Notes: a model not told the origin generated them from the sequence alone. Shown: positions 17,827 through 28,575, counted from the first letter of the stretch. The stretch is 64,000 nt of DNA from Pseudomonas sp. GM79 (GCF_000282495.1 NZ_AKJE01000026.1:62001-126000); one strand, 5' to 3'. Numbers and translations: made by a program.

Positions 17827-18132
17827 ATGAGCGAGCCCGTGATCGTTCTATTGGACCTGGCGGAATTCTGCGAGGCGACCGAACTGTCGGACGTGCATGT
17901 GATCGAGATCGTCGAACACGGCATCCTCGAACCTCAGGGAGCACAGCCCAAGGATTGGCGTTTCACCGATTATGAACTGGCACTGGGCAAGCGCGCCGCC
18001 AAGCTGCGGCGCGACCTGGAGCTGGAATGGGAAGGCGTCGCCCTGGCGCTGGACCTGCTGGAAGAAGTCCAGCAACTGCGGGCCGAGAACCGCATGCTCA
18101 AGCAGCGGTTGGGGCGGTTGGTGGTTGAGTAG
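17827..18132 (+). CDS. cbpM: Chaperone modulator CbpM
   Basis: 101 residues. CbpM is a small MerR-HTH-like protein that binds the J domain of CbpA and blocks both its co-chaperone and DNA-binding activity. Visible marks: DLAEFCEATELSDVHVIEIVEHGILEPQG, the YELALGKRAAKLRRDLELEWEGVALALDLLEE helix and a C-terminal coiled coil (LRAENRMLKQRL). AAGGAG lies nine bases before the ATG. Second gene of the cbpA-cbpM operon, whose 3' end is followed by a REP. Confidence 0.95.
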   Translation: MSEPVIVLLDLAEFCEATELSDVHVIEIVEHGILEPQGAQPKDWRFTDYELALGKRAAKLRRDLELEWEGVALALDLLEEVQQLRAENRMLKQRLGRLVVE

Positions 18133-18167
18133 TCGTTCTGGTGTTTTTGTGTTGCCCTAGAGGACGC

Positions 18168-18243
18168 TTTCGCGAGCAAGCCCGCTCCCACAGGGGATTT
18201 GCGGCGTACACAAATCAAATGTGGGAGCGGGCTTGCTCGCGAA
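18168..18243. repeat. Paired REP element (GTGGGAGCG family)
   Basis: TTCGCGAGCAAGCCCGCTCC and GGAGCGGGCTTGCTCGCGAA about 28 bases apart, between the convergent cbpM and histidine kinase genes. Confidence 0.92.
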
Positions 18244-18267
18244 GAACGATAACGCGGTCTACCGCCG

Positions 18268-19395
18268 TCAGAGCTTTCTTGGCAACACCACGGTAAACAT
18301 CGTGCCATCAGCCTCATTGGAGCTGACGTCGATCGTCCCTTGATGGGCCTTGACCACTTCCTTGACGATGAACAGTCCCAGACCAAGGCTGGTGGTTGGC
18401 CCGTTAAGCGCTTCGTCGGCATTGCGTACCAGCGGATCGAAGATCGTGGGGAGCACCTCGGGTGGAATCGGCGCACCGTCGTTGTGCACGGTGAGCCGAA
18501 CGCTGTCCGCTTCGCCCCTGAGGGTGAGCTTGACCGCGCTGTTGTTCGAACCGTGTTGCAAGGCATTGCCGATCAGGTTCTGCAGCATCTGATCCAGCCT
18601 TCGGCCATCCCACACACCTTGGGTATCGCCTTCGACGCTCAACGTCAGATCGCATTGCGGCTGAGCGGCGCAGGCCTGGGCAATCGCTTCACGCGCCGTA
18701 TCGGCCAGATCCATGGGCGCCGGTTCGATCGGCAGGCTCTTGCCCAGGCGACTGCGGACCAGCTCCAGCAAATCGCCGACCATCACCGCCATGTGGCGGG
18801 TGCCACGCTTGATGTGGAGCGCGCAGGTCAATGCGTCGCCCTCAAGGTTGGTTTTACGCATCAGTATTTCGGTGGACATGCTTACCGCTTGCAGCGGTGC
18901 GCGCAGGTCATGGCCAAGAATTGCCAGAAAAATGTCCCGGGAATGATTGACCTGCTCGGCATAGGCCGCCGTAGATTCGGCCAGGGCTTCGTCGATGGCT
19001 TCGTTGAAACGGATCATGTCCTGGAAATAGGCGATGTCGGGGGTGTCCAGGCTGTTGACCCACAAGCGGATCACGCAGGCGCGCAGATGGCGGAACTCGC
19101 TGGTCATCTGTACCAGGTCAAACCCCACGGTATGCCGCAGCTCGCCATGGCTGGCGCCGGCTTCGTCCAGGCTCGGGGTCTTTTCCGGGCCTTCGCCACG
19201 GGCTTTGGCCAGCTGCTCGCTGGCGCTCTGGGGCTTGGTCATGTCCCGCGCAGCCGCCAGCAGGATCGACCTTGAATGGTCACGCAGTGCGGTGCGGTCC
19301 ATGGATTCGGCGGCAGGGGTGATGGTTTTGGCGAATTGCTCCCATTCATCGACGATGCGGTCAACGTGTAACACGATGAATTCGGAAAGGCGCAT
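18268..19395 (-). CDS. Soluble sensor histidine kinase with RsbRD-like N-terminus
   Basis: 375 residues, no membrane helix, so cytoplasmic. Residues about 5-140 are an alpha-helical sensory region of the RsbRD_N type (LSEFIVLHVDRIVDEWEQF, VGFDLVQMTSEFRHLRACVIRLW). The HisKA H-box is ILGHDLRAPLQA with phospho-acceptor His162, and the HATPase_c domain follows with N-box LQNLIGNALQHG, the GLGLFIVKEVVKAHQG G2 box and GTMFTVVLPRK. There is no adjacent response regulator, so the partner is unknown. Single gene transcribed away from the NEL-domain gene. Confidence 0.9.
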   Translation of the reverse strand: MRLSEFIVLHVDRIVDEWEQFAKTITPAAESMDRTALRDHSRSILLAAARDMTKPQSASEQLAKARGEGPEKTPSLDEAGASHGELRHTVGFDLVQMTSEFRHLRACVIRLWVNSLDTPDIAYFQDMIRFNEAIDEALAESTAAYAEQVNHSRDIFLAILGHDLRAPLQAVSMSTEILMRKTNLEGDALTCALHIKRGTRHMAVMVGDLLELVRSRLGKSLPIEPAPMDLADTAREAIAQACAAQPQCDLTLSVEGDTQGVWDGRRLDQMLQNLIGNALQHGSNNSAVKLTLRGEADSVRLTVHNDGAPIPPEVLPTIFDPLVRNADEALNGPTTSLGLGLFIVKEVVKAHQGTIDVSSNEADGTMFTVVLPRKL

Positions 19396-19636
19396 GGCGG
19401 TTACCTGAGTGCGAGACAGCGAGTCGCATAGTAGCGCTTTTGATTGCGAAAAGAAGACCGCTCACCGGTTGGCATAGGCCCGCGGCTGCGTGGTGGTATC
19501 TGTGTATTTTCGGCCACATGATTTTCGAAGGTTCCAGTGCCTTTTCAAGGAGGGCTTACCCGATATTTCGTCTTTTGTTTTTGCCGAGGGTGAATAAAGC
19601 TGTTGATTCCCAACCTGACAGCAAGGTGATTGAACA

Positions 19637-22600
19637 GTGGCTGATTTGCATGGAAGCAATTCGCTGGAAACGTCTGAAGCGTCTCAAATCGAAAACAACG
19701 GCAGGCACTACAGTCGCGTACTCGGTGTTATCCCGGACTCGATCAAGCGTGCATCGGCGCCAAGGTTGAAAGCCCTTACGGAACTGGATCCACAGATTCC
19801 CGATTGGTATGGCGACGCGCGAGCCATTGACCGCCAACAGCTTAAAGCACTGATTGAACGACGCTGGCGCTTGCAGGCCGTGCTGGACAAGACGCTGGCT
19901 AATTTGCAACAGGAGATAAAGGCATTCGCCGAGCCTCTGCTCGGTGCGTTATTAAAAGCAAACTTTAATGTGGTCGAAAACGTTGATGATTGGGTCGTGC
20001 AACTTGAAGTGCCGAGCAAGATTATCTTTGGCATCGATACCGGTGCCAGTCGCGTCCGCTCATCTACCTTGTTGGAGGCGGCATTACATAATTTCGAAAC
20101 GTCTGAAACCGGGCAAGATGCATGGCGCAGCAGCTCGGGTATCTATCGCAAGGATGCCCGTGGCGTTCTTATGCGGGTCCCGCAGATCACGTTGCCAAGG
20201 TTTGCGTCGTTATGCCGACGTCTGAATATTGGTGAGCAGTACCAGCAACACATCAAATCCATCCTGTTGCCCGCAACACCCATAGCGCAGCGAACCTTGC
20301 AGCAAGATTCAATCGCCAGCGAGAAGGCAGCCTTTCAGGTGGCGGCGCTGGTTGCCCGATTGAAGGGCGATATCAGCGATCACGCCTACGCCAAACTGTG
20401 CGATGTCTGTGAGAACCGCGCGGGTATCACGTTGTACGACCGCCCGTTGCACGCTCATCGTTTATCGCTGATGGGTTTCAGGTTGACCGGCATCGTGTTG
20501 TTCAGCGCGGTCAGCGAACCGTCGCAGATCAAACGCGCCATCGATGCCCTGACCCCCGTCACCTTGAAGTTCTGGCTGGACTGGTCGCAGCGCATTCCAG
20601 TGTTGCAAGGGCGAGAATACGAGCAATACAAACTGTTGCAGGCGTTCTTTGCCAATGGTGCGCAGGGTGTGGACGATGAACTGTTGCGCAGAGAAGATAT
20701 TTACCGGCAGAGCCGTTTATCCGGTCCGCTGATCGCTTATGTGCCAGAGGATCCGCAACAGCCGTTGAAGGAATACCCATCGCTGGCCGCGTTCATGACA
20801 ACCCTGCTCGGGCAGTTGCGAGATACCGGGTACCAGACCTTTTTCAGCCGATTTGTGGCACACAAAGATAAAGGGCCCTTTTTTGCCCGGGTCAACGAGC
20901 GCCTCACGACCTTCACCTGGCAGCAGCGCGAACCTCTCGACATGGGCCCGTGGTGGCGCGAAACGGCGGTCGAGAACCCCAACGCAGAACCATTCACCAA
21001 TCTCATTACCGGTGAGTTGTGGCAGACACTGTTTCTCGAACGCCGCGACAAGGCCATTGCCGATGCGCGATGCATCGCCGTGCCGACCGACGACGAAGAC
21101 GCCACCGCCCGCTTCAAACGCTTGACCAGCTATCTGTCGGTTGGCTGGAACCTCTTCAATTTCACCGCGATGCTGGTGCCCGGTCTTGGCGAAGCCATGC
21201 TGGGAATCATGGTCGCGCAAATGCTCGCGGAACTGGCCGAGGGCATCGAAGACTGGAGTAAGGGTGATAAGGCGCAGGCCTCGGCGTACATCAACGGCGT
21301 GTTGATCAACTTTGCGCAGTTGGCGCTCATGGGCGCCGGGCACGTTTTGCCCAGCGGCAGGCTGGCCCCGATCAACATCTCGCCATTTGTCGAAGATCTC
21401 AAACCGGTGGAGGTGGCCGGCAAGGAGCGGTTGTGGAACCCGGACCTGAAACCCTATGAACAAGCGATGGTCTTGCCGGTGGATGCACCGGTCAGCGAAG
21501 AGGGCCTGTTGCGGTATCAAGAACAGGACCTGCTGCGGCTCGACGACAAATGCTATGCGTTGATGCAGGATCCGGAGACCGGGCAGCATCGCCTCCAGCA
21601 TCCGAGCCGGCCCGATGCTTATCAGCCGCTGCTGGAGCACAACGGCGCCGGCAGCTGGAAGACCGAACTCGATCAACCGCTTGAATGGGACAAGAGCCGG
21701 TTGCTCCGGCGTCTGGGGGCTTCAGTGGATAGGTTCTCCGATGAAACCCTGGAACACATATCGGTCGTCAGCGGCGTGCATGAGGATATGCTGCGCTGGC
21801 TCCACGTGGAGCACGAAACGCCGCCCGCCTCATTACGCGACACGCTCAAGCGCTTTAACGCGTATGCCGATGCCGAGGATTGCGCAGGACGAATTCTCGG
21901 CAACCGGATCGATGACGAATGGGCTGAGCTTGTACCGCGGTTCATGACTGAGGTGCGGGGCTGGCCCGAGGGCAAGGCCATCGAGGTTTTCGACGCAGCG
22001 AATCTGTCAGGCTCGTCGATCAAGGAGGGTTTTGCCAGTGCGTTACCGGCGCATACATTGCGCATGAGCCGACAAGAGCTTGTCGCCGGCATGTTACCTG
22101 AGCGGGTTGTCGAGTTCCTTGATGAGCATGAGCTTCGTGAACTCCTTGGCGAATGGCTGGGCGGTGACCGCCAGGCGCGTATCAAGGCCACCCGAGAGCT
22201 GCTTGGCAGGCAGGCGCGACAATCGCAAAGACGACTTTTCGATTACCTGTATTCGCGTCGCGAACGCTCGGACAATCTGTTGGTGCGACGGCTCAAAAGC
22301 GACTATCCGGATCTCTCGATCAGCATGGCCGAGGATCTGTTGCGTCATGCAGATCCCGCGGACTTGCAACATTTGAACGAGAAACAACGCACACCCCTGA
22401 ACCTGGCGCAACAGGCCCGACACGCGGAGCAGCAAATACGCTTGGCTCGCGCTTATGAAGGGCTATACCTCAAAGAACTGTACAGCACCGACACGACCCG
22501 GCTGGCCTTGCACTCGCTTGAGACCCTGCCAGGCTGGCCGAGTGATCTGCGGCTGGAAATTCGCGAATACTCGGCTCAAGGCCGGTTATTCGACAGTATC

Positions 22601-24898
22601 GGCCCGGTGGACGCACCGATGCGCAAGCTGTTGATTCTCGGGGAAGGCGGCCAATACCAGGCACGGGATGCGCTCGATCAGCACCTGCATGGTGACGACA
22701 CACTGTATGCCGCGGTGCTGCACGCGTTACCCGATACCCAGCGCACGACCCTGGGCTTTGATATCCACGAGGCGCAACGGCTGGAAAACAGGATCCAGAC
22801 ACATCCGCTGGTGCGCGACCAATTTGAGCCTGTATTGCTGGAAAACCCTGTTCTCAAGCCTTTTTATGATCCGTCCATCATGCGTCTTCGTGGCGGTATG
22901 CGAAGTTACGCACAGCAAGCACCGCACGGTTTGGGGTTGCGTCGTCGAGCCTGTTCGCTATATCCGGGGTTCACACAAGAGCAGGTCGAGACCTTGCTGG
23001 CGGGGTTCACTCAGAATGGCGGCTCGGCGCATGAGCGTCTTGCAGCGCTGGAGGCTGAGTTCAATCAGTTGAACCGGGCGCTGCAACGCTGGCTGAAATC
23101 GCCCACCGCCTCGTTTCGATTCAGCTCGGCGGGTCTGGCTGAGGGGCGGTCGCGAAACCTGCTCTATAAAACGATCAGGCAGTGCTGGCGCCGAGCCGGG
23201 CTACCGGGACCCGAGGCAGCGGGTGTGGTCCTGCCCCAGGCATTGCTGCTGGATAACATTCCAATGATGGGTCGCCACCTGGCGACCCTGCCGAAGCTGG
23301 AAGCCAACTTTGACCATGTCACCATGCTGAGCCTGAGCAATGGCGAGCTCACTGCGCAGGCTGAGCCTTTTTTGGAGGCGTTCCATCGGGTCAGGCAGCT
23401 CAACCTGCAAGGCAATCGGCTGACCACCATTCCTCAGGCGGTCAGTGACATGAGCCATCTCACCGATCTGTACCTCAATGACAACCGCATCGAACTGGAT
23501 GTGCTGGCGGTCGCACGTCTGAAGAGGTTGACCCGCCTGAGGTCTTTAGACTTGAGCGGCAACCCGTTGAAGCTCAACCCTGACGTCAGTCGGATGCCAG
23601 GCCTGCAGACACTGTTGCTAAGCGAGACGGGTCTGGACAGTTGGCCTGTGGGTCTGTTTTCTCACCCGCGCCCACACAATATTCATCTGGATTTGCGCTA
23701 TAACCCGATCACTCGGGTACCGGATGTCGCTCCCGGCTCATTTCGCGCCGAATTGTTGGCGCGCACTTTGATCAGTCAAGAGCCGCGCTGGATCTCGCCG
23801 GACAACCTGAACACCCTCAGGTTATACATCGAGTCGGTCGGCCTGGACCCCGAACGTCTGTATCCGCCCCGAGGCACGCTGGACAGTTTGGAGTGGTCTC
23901 AGGGGCTGACGGAGTCGCAATGGCTGGCCGGGCAGGAAGTCTGGTACGACGTTGAGGATGAGTTCGACTCGCTACCGTTCTTCAATGAAATCCGCAGGCT
24001 CACCCAGTCCGCCGACTTCACGGCCGGCGGCGCCTATCGGGTGGACTTGACCGCCAAGGTCTGGCGGATGCTCGAGGCCATGGCACAGAACAGCGAACTG
24101 CGGGTCAGGTTATTCGCCGAAGCCGCCGCGCCCACCGAATGCGTGGACGGTGGGACGCAACTGTTCAACGCCATGGGGGTGCAGGTGTTGATCCATGAGG
24201 CCTATGCCCTGGGTCGTCTGGACCTGATCGAACCACAATTGCTGGAACTGGCGCTGGGCAAATCTCGCCTCGATGAGATCGGCGCCATCGCCCGTCACCG
24301 AGTCGCCGCGCGGGTGGCGGCAGGCGAGCAGTTCCGACGGGTTGACGAACATGGCGATGTCACCGGCACGATCGATGAAGTGGAAGTCCACTTGGCCTAC
24401 ATGACCGACCTGGCCGAGCGTCTGTCTCTGCCATGGCAGGCCCGGGGCATGCAGTTTCGCAAGATCGCCGGGGTGACCCGGCAGATGATCGACGCGGCGT
24501 TCGAGCGGATCGTGGCGCTGGAGGAAGGTGATCTGCTGCCGGATCGGTTGCTTGAGCAACCTGTCTGGAAAACCTGGCTGGAGACTTCGTACTCTGATGA
24601 ACTGAATGGCTTGAAACGACGGATTGACGCCATCACCGAATTACAGGAGGCGTTGATACGTCGGGCCGAGGCGGTTACCCCGAAGGCGAAGTCTGCCCTG
24701 GATGTGCAGGTCAACCAGCTGTGTCGCGAGTTGGGCAACGACGAAAACGACTTCGCCGAGGGTCAGCTCATGAGTGACGATGACTACACCCAGGCGCTGG
24801 AGGACATCGATCAGCAAATCAGGCAACGGTTGAGAATACTTACCCGGCAAGCGATGGATCGGGCCCACTTAGCGCTGCTTGGGGTTGCACACCGTTAG
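19637..24898 (+). CDS. Dermonecrotic toxin-like / LRR / NEL-type E3 ubiquitin ligase effector
   Basis: 1753 residues, starting at a GTG preceded by AAGGTG; a stop codon two codons upstream rules out an earlier start. Residues 1 to about 1200 resemble the N-terminal part of Pseudomonas dermonecrotic-toxin-like proteins and include a hydrophobic helical hairpin at about 495-575 (LVPGLGEAMLGIMVAQML ... ALMGAGHVLP). Leucine-rich repeats are at about 1225-1375 (RQLNLQGNRLTTIP, DLYLNDNRI, SLDLSGNPL, LDLRYNPITRVP). The C-terminal 350 residues form a NEL (IpaH/SspH) domain, with the catalytic CxD motif at C1502-V-D1504 followed by a conserved helix. NEL enzymes transfer ubiquitin inside eukaryotic cells, so this is a presumed host-directed effector. 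No signal peptide, chaperone gene or secretion genes are nearby, so its export route is unknown. Confidence 0.9.
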   Translation: MADLHGSNSLETSEASQIENNGRHYSRVLGVIPDSIKRASAPRLKALTELDPQIPDWYGDARAIDRQQLKALIERRWRLQAVLDKTLANLQQEIKAFAEPLLGALLKANFNVVENVDDWVVQLEVPSKIIFGIDTGASRVRSSTLLEAALHNFETSETGQDAWRSSSGIYRKDARGVLMRVPQITLPRFASLCRRLNIGEQYQQHIKSILLPATPIAQRTLQQDSIASEKAAFQVAALVARLKGDISDHAYAKLCDVCENRAGITLYDRPLHAHRLSLMGFRLTGIVLFSAVSEPSQIKRAIDALTPVTLKFWLDWSQRIPVLQGREYEQYKLLQAFFANGAQGVDDELLRREDIYRQSRLSGPLIAYVPEDPQQPLKEYPSLAAFMTTLLGQLRDTGYQTFFSRFVAHKDKGPFFARVNERLTTFTWQQREPLDMGPWWRETAVENPNAEPFTNLITGELWQTLFLERRDKAIADARCIAVPTDDEDATARFKRLTSYLSVGWNLFNFTAMLVPGLGEAMLGIMVAQMLAELAEGIEDWSKGDKAQASAYINGVLINFAQLALMGAGHVLPSGRLAPINISPFVEDLKPVEVAGKERLWNPDLKPYEQAMVLPVDAPVSEEGLLRYQEQDLLRLDDKCYALMQDPETGQHRLQHPSRPDAYQPLLEHNGAGSWKTELDQPLEWDKSRLLRRLGASVDRFSDETLEHISVVSGVHEDMLRWLHVEHETPPASLRDTLKRFNAYADAEDCAGRILGNRIDDEWAELVPRFMTEVRGWPEGKAIEVFDAANLSGSSIKEGFASALPAHTLRMSRQELVAGMLPERVVEFLDEHELRELLGEWLGGDRQARIKATRELLGRQARQSQRRLFDYLYSRRERSDNLLVRRLKSDYPDLSISMAEDLLRHADPADLQHLNEKQRTPLNLAQQARHAEQQIRLARAYEGLYLKELYSTDTTRLALHSLETLPGWPSDLRLEIREYSAQGRLFDSIGPVDAPMRKLLILGEGGQYQARDALDQHLHGDDTLYAAVLHALPDTQRTTLGFDIHEAQRLENRIQTHPLVRDQFEPVLLENPVLKPFYDPSIMRLRGGMRSYAQQAPHGLGLRRRACSLYPGFTQEQVETLLAGFTQNGGSAHERLAALEAEFNQLNRALQRWLKSPTASFRFSSAGLAEGRSRNLLYKTIRQCWRRAGLPGPEAAGVVLPQALLLDNIPMMGRHLATLPKLEANFDHVTMLSLSNGELTAQAEPFLEAFHRVRQLNLQGNRLTTIPQAVSDMSHLTDLYLNDNRIELDVLAVARLKRLTRLRSLDLSGNPLKLNPDVSRMPGLQTLLLSETGLDSWPVGLFSHPRPHNIHLDLRYNPITRVPDVAPGSFRAELLARTLISQEPRWISPDNLNTLRLYIESVGLDPERLYPPRGTLDSLEWSQGLTESQWLAGQEVWYDVEDEFDSLPFFNEIRRLTQSADFTAGGAYRVDLTAKVWRMLEAMAQNSELRVRLFAEAAAPTECVDGGTQLFNAMGVQVLIHEAYALGRLDLIEPQLLELALGKSRLDEIGAIARHRVAARVAAGEQFRRVDEHGDVTGTIDEVEVHLAYMTDLAERLSLPWQARGMQFRKIAGVTRQMIDAAFERIVALEEGDLLPDRLLEQPVWKTWLETSYSDELNGLKRRIDAITELQEALIRRAEAVTPKAKSALDVQVNQLCRELGNDENDFAEGQLMSDDDYTQALEDIDQQIRQRLRILTRQAMDRAHLALLGVAHR

Positions 24899-24912
24899 CA
24901 ATGCGGGCAAAA

Positions 24913-24950
24913 CCAAAGGCCTCGACACAGATGTTCGAGGCCTTTGCTTG
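24913..24950. terminator. Bidirectional terminator between NEL gene and ureC
   Basis: Hairpin CAAAGGCCTCGA ... TCGAGGCCTTTG with a nine-base loop, between two convergent genes. A/T tracts flank the stem on both strands but are short, so it probably ends both transcripts. Confidence 0.75.
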
Positions 24951-24965
24951 TGACGTATCAGCGAC

Positions 24966-26666
24966 TCAAAACAGGAAGTAGCGCTGAGCCATCGGCAGGG
25001 TTTCTGCCGGTTCACACCACAGCAACACCCCATCGGCCTTGACCTGATAGGTCTGCGGATCGACATCGATGTTTGGCAGGTAATCGTTGTGGATCAGATC
25101 GGTTTTCTGCACGTCACGGCAACCTTTGACCACCGCGATTTTCTTTTTCAGGCCCAACGTTTCGGGCAAACCGGCTTCCTGCGCCGCCTGGCTGATAAAC
25201 GTCAGGCTTGTGGCGTGCAGCGAGCCGCCGTAGCTGGCGAACATCGGGCGGTAGTGCACCGGTTGCGGCGTCGGGATCGAAGCGTTGGCGTCACCCATCA
25301 GGCTTGCCGCAATCGCACCGCCCTTGAGGATCAGCGTCGGTTTTACGCCAAAGAACGCCGGGCGCCACAGCACCAGATCCGCCCATTTACCCACTTCCAC
25401 CGAGCCCACTTCATGGCTGATGCCGTGGGTGATCGCCGGGTTGATGGTGTACTTGGCGATGTAGCGTTTGGCGCGGAAGTTGTCGTTGCCTTCGCCATCT
25501 TGAGGCAGCGGGCCGCGCTGCTTTTTCATTTTGTCGGCGGTCTGCCAGGTGCGCGTGATGACTTCACCGACCCGGCCCATGGCCTGGCTATCGGAGCTGA
25601 TCATCGAGAAGGCGCCGAGGTCGTGAAGGATGTCTTCGGCGGCAATGGTTTCGCGGCGAATGCGGCTTTCGGCGAAGGCCACGTCTTCGGCAATGCTCGG
25701 GTCCAGGTGGTGACAGACCATCAGCATGTCGAGGTGTTCGTCGATGGTGTTGCGGGTGAACGGCCGGGTCGGGTTGGTCGAGCTCGGCAATACGTTGGCG
25801 AAACCACAGGCCTTGATGATGTCCGGGGCATGGCCGCCGCCGGCACCTTCGGTGTGGTAGGTATGAATGGTGCGGCCCTTGAAGGCGGCGAGGGTGGTTT
25901 CGACGAAGCCCGACTCGTTGAGGGTGTCGGTGTGGATCGCCACTTGAACGTCGTACTGGTCGGCGACGTTCAGGCAGTTGTCGATGCTCGCCGGGGTGGT
26001 GCCCCAGTCTTCGTGCAGCTTGAGGCCAATGGCGCCGGCCTTGACCTGCTCGATCAGCGGTTCCGGCAGGCTGGCGTTGCCCTTGCCGGTGAGGCCGATG
26101 TTCATAGGGAATGCATCGGCGGCCTGAAGCATGCGCGCCAGGTGCCATGGACCGGAAGTGCAAGTGGTGGCATTGGTGCCGGTGGCCGGGCCAGTGCCGC
26201 CGCCGATCATGGTGGTGACGCCGCTCATCAATGCTTCTTCGATCTGCTGCGGGCAGATGAAGTGGATATGCGTGTCGATGCCGCCGGCGGTGAGGATCAT
26301 GCCTTCACCGGCAATGACTTCGGTGCTGGCGCCGACGGCGATGGTGACGTTCGGCTGGATGTCCGGGTTGCCGGCCTTGCCGATGGCGGCGATGCGCCCG
26401 TCCTTGAGGCCGACGTCGGCCTTGACGATGCCCCAGTGGTCGATGATCAGGGCGTTGGTGATCAGGGTGTCAACGACCTCTGCGGCCAATAACTGGCTCT
26501 GGCCCTGGCCGTCGCGAATGACTTTGCCGCCGCCGAATTTCACTTCTTCGCCGTAGGTGGTGAAGTCCTGTTCCACTTCGATCCACAGCTCGGTGTCGGC
26601 CAGACGGACCTTGTCACCGACGGTGGGGCCGAACATGTCGGCGTAGGCTTGTCTTGAGATTTTCAT
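24966..26666 (-). CDS. ureC: Urease subunit alpha
   Basis: 566 residues, full length. Catalytic subunit of urease, which hydrolyses urea to ammonia and carbamate at a di-nickel centre in the cytoplasm. Nickel ligands and active-site residues are in place: H133 and H135 in GGIDTHIHF, the Lys carbamylated to bridge the nickels at K216 ([12 protein letters not shown]), the TDTLNESGF segment, and the flap His region [30 protein letters not shown]. Last gene of the urt-ure run; a family-B repeat separates it from ureB, and a terminator follows. Confidence 0.98.
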   Translation of the reverse strand: MKISRQAYADMFGPTVGDKVRLADTELWIEVEQDFTTYGEEVKFGGGKVIRDGQGQSQLLAAEVVDTLITNALIIDHWGIVKADVGLKDGRIAAIGKAGNPDIQPNVTIAVGASTEVIAGEGMILTAGGIDTHIHFICPQQIEEALMSGVTTMIGGGTGPATGTNATTCTSGPWHLARMLQAADAFPMNIGLTGKGNASLPEPLIEQVKAGAIGLKLHEDWGTTPASIDNCLNVADQYDVQVAIHTDTLNESGFVETTLAAFKGRTIHTYHTEGAGGGHAPDIIKACGFANVLPSSTNPTRPFTRNTIDEHLDMLMVCHHLDPSIAEDVAFAESRIRRETIAAEDILHDLGAFSMISSDSQAMGRVGEVITRTWQTADKMKKQRGPLPQDGEGNDNFRAKRYIAKYTINPAITHGISHEVGSVEVGKWADLVLWRPAFFGVKPTLILKGGAIAASLMGDANASIPTPQPVHYRPMFASYGGSLHATSLTFISQAAQEAGLPETLGLKKKIAVVKGCRDVQKTDLIHNDYLPNIDVDPQTYQVKADGVLLWCEPAETLPMAQRYFLF

Positions 26667-26715
26667 GCGCTTGCCTTGGGATTCAATTGTGTTTGAGACC
26701 GCTCGCGTCGCTCGC

Positions 26716-26824
26716 TATCGCAGCCTCGCTCCGCTCGACAGCTCCTACAGGGGAATCGTGTTTCCCCGTATATCGCGTTTTCCTGTAGGAGCTGTCGAGC
26801 GAAGCGAGGCTGCGATCTTTTGAT
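26716..26824. repeat. Family-B palindromic repeat (GTAGGAGCTGTCGAG ... TGCGATC)
   Basis: Inverted pair: GATCGCAGCC-like arm with GACAGCTCCTACAGG on the left and CCTGTAGGAGCTGTCGAGCG then GAGGCTGCGATC on the right. Same family as the repeats near 36463 and 45949. It fills the ureB-ureC intergenic space inside the operon. Confidence 0.85.
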
Positions 26825-26826
26825 CT

Positions 26827-27134
26827 TCAATCGAGGTCGCCCATGACCCGCCCGGCAAACCCGAACACCCGGCGATGCCCGGCCAGGTCCACCAACTCGA
26901 CCTCGCGGCTCTGCCCCGGCTCGAAGCGCACGGCGGTGCCGGCGGGGATGTTCAGGCGCATGCCGCGGCTGGCGGCGCGGTCGAAGGTCAGGGCGTCGTT
27001 GGTTTCGAAAAAATGATAATGCGAGCCGACCTGGATCGGCCGGTCACCGCTGTTGGCCACCTTCAGGCTGAGGGTGCGGCGGCCGACGTTGAGTTCGATG
27101 TCGCCGGGCTGGACCTGGTATTCGCCGGGAATCA

Positions 27135-27135
<1 letters not shown>
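26827..27135 (-). CDS. ureB: Urease subunit beta
   Basis: 102 residues from the ATG at 27135, which overlaps the last base of the preceding acetyltransferase stop (TGATG). Beta subunit of the (UreABC)3 urease, a beta-sandwich that packs against UreC. Diagnostic segments: [53 protein letters not shown] and [13 protein letters not shown]. Normal length for a separate beta subunit. Confidence 0.97.
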
Positions 27136-27674
<539 letters not shown>

Positions 27675-28208
27675 TCACTCCTTGTGGGGACCGGGCGGCA
27701 TTGCGCCCGGGTCGAGAATCAGTTGCATGAAGGTCAGGTCCAGCCAGCGGCCGAACTTGGTGCCCACCTGCGGCATTTGGCCGGTGACGACAAAACCGGC
27801 CCGGTCGTGCAGCCGGATCGAGGCGCCGTTACCGCTTTCAATGGCGGCGACCATCACGTGTTTGTTGCAGCCTTTGGCGCGTTCGATCAGTGCTTCCATC
27901 AGTCGCGGCCCGAGGCCATTGCCCCGCTGGTCGTTGCGCACGTACACCGAGTGCTCGACCGTGTGGCGGAACCCGTCGAACGGGCGCCAGTCACCGAATG
28001 AAGCGTAGCCGAGTACGCTGTTGTCGCCGTCGACGATCACCAGGATCGGATAGCCCTGATCTTGCCGGGCGCTGAACCAGGCCTGGCGGTTGCCCAGGTC
28101 CACGGCCTGTTCGTTCCAGATCGCCGTGGTGTTGAGCACGGCGTCGTTGTAGATGTCGCGGATCGCTGGCAGGTCGGCGAGCAGCGCATCGCGGATGTGG
28201 TAAGTCAT
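27675..28208 (-). CDS. GNAT acetyltransferase, phosphinothricin/methionine sulfoximine type
   Basis: 177 residues, strongly like the Pat/MddA family: IRDALLADLPAIRDIYNDAVLNTTAIWNEQ, YASFGDWRPFDGFRHTVEHSVYV, acetyl-CoA loop DQRGNGLGPRLMEALIERA, and HVMVAAIESGNGASIRLHDRAGFVVTGQMPQVGTKFGRWLDLTFMQL. The P. aeruginosa relative PA4866 occupies the same position inside the urease cluster and acetylates methionine sulfoximine and sulfone; phosphinothricin acetylation is an alternative. It follows ureA and precedes the second GNAT by six bases. Confidence 0.92.
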   Translation of the reverse strand: MTYHIRDALLADLPAIRDIYNDAVLNTTAIWNEQAVDLGNRQAWFSARQDQGYPILVIVDGDNSVLGYASFGDWRPFDGFRHTVEHSVYVRNDQRGNGLGPRLMEALIERAKGCNKHVMVAAIESGNGASIRLHDRAGFVVTGQMPQVGTKFGRWLDLTFMQLILDPGAMPPGPHKE

Positions 28209-28217
28209 GGCGCGGCC

Positions 28218-28520
28218 TCAGGCGATCGGTTGGTGAACGGTGACCAGTTTGGTGCCGTCGGGAAACGTCGCTTCGACCTGGATCTCCGGGATCATTTCCG
28301 GGATGCCTTCCATCACTTGTTCGCGGCTGAGCAGGGTGGTGCCGAAATGCATCAGCTCGGCCACGGTCTGGCCGTCACGCGCGCCTTCGAGCAACGCCGC
28401 GGAAATGTAGGCCATGGCCTCCGGGTAATTGAGCTTCACGCCGCGAGCCAAACGCCGCTCGGCCACGAGGCCGGCGGTGAAGATCAGCAGCTTGTCTTTT
28501 TCGCGTGGGGTCAGGTCCAT
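28218..28520 (-). CDS. ureA: Urease subunit gamma
   Basis: 100 residues from the ATG at 28520, giving the conserved start [31 protein letters not shown]. Gamma subunit of the trimeric urease. [18 protein letters not shown] and [18 protein letters not shown] are family signatures. The frame continues upstream into a REP, but those residues are not part of the family. A paired REP separates it from ureD. Confidence 0.97.
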   Translation of the reverse strand: MDLTPREKDKLLIFTAGLVAERRLARGVKLNYPEAMAYISAALLEGARDGQTVAELMHFGTTLLSREQVMEGIPEMIPEIQVEATFPDGTKLVTVHQPIA

Positions 28521-28575
28521 CGTTTGGAATCCATCTGGGCAGATAAAAAGGTATTCGGATTTGTGAATAAAAAAC

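Noticed and set aside
19440..19769. 109-codon frame overlapping the start of the NEL gene
   Set aside because: Overlaps the well-supported GTG start of the NEL gene in another frame, has no ribosome site and no recognisable domain.
25089..26492. 467-codon plus-strand frame opposite ureC
   Set aside because: Shadow of the GC-rich ureC gene: low-complexity Gly/Val/Ala translation, no ribosome site, no family resemblance. The same applies to long frames opposite urtA (34132-35220), the PepSY gene (40232-41497) and the Hsp70-like gene (15226-16620).
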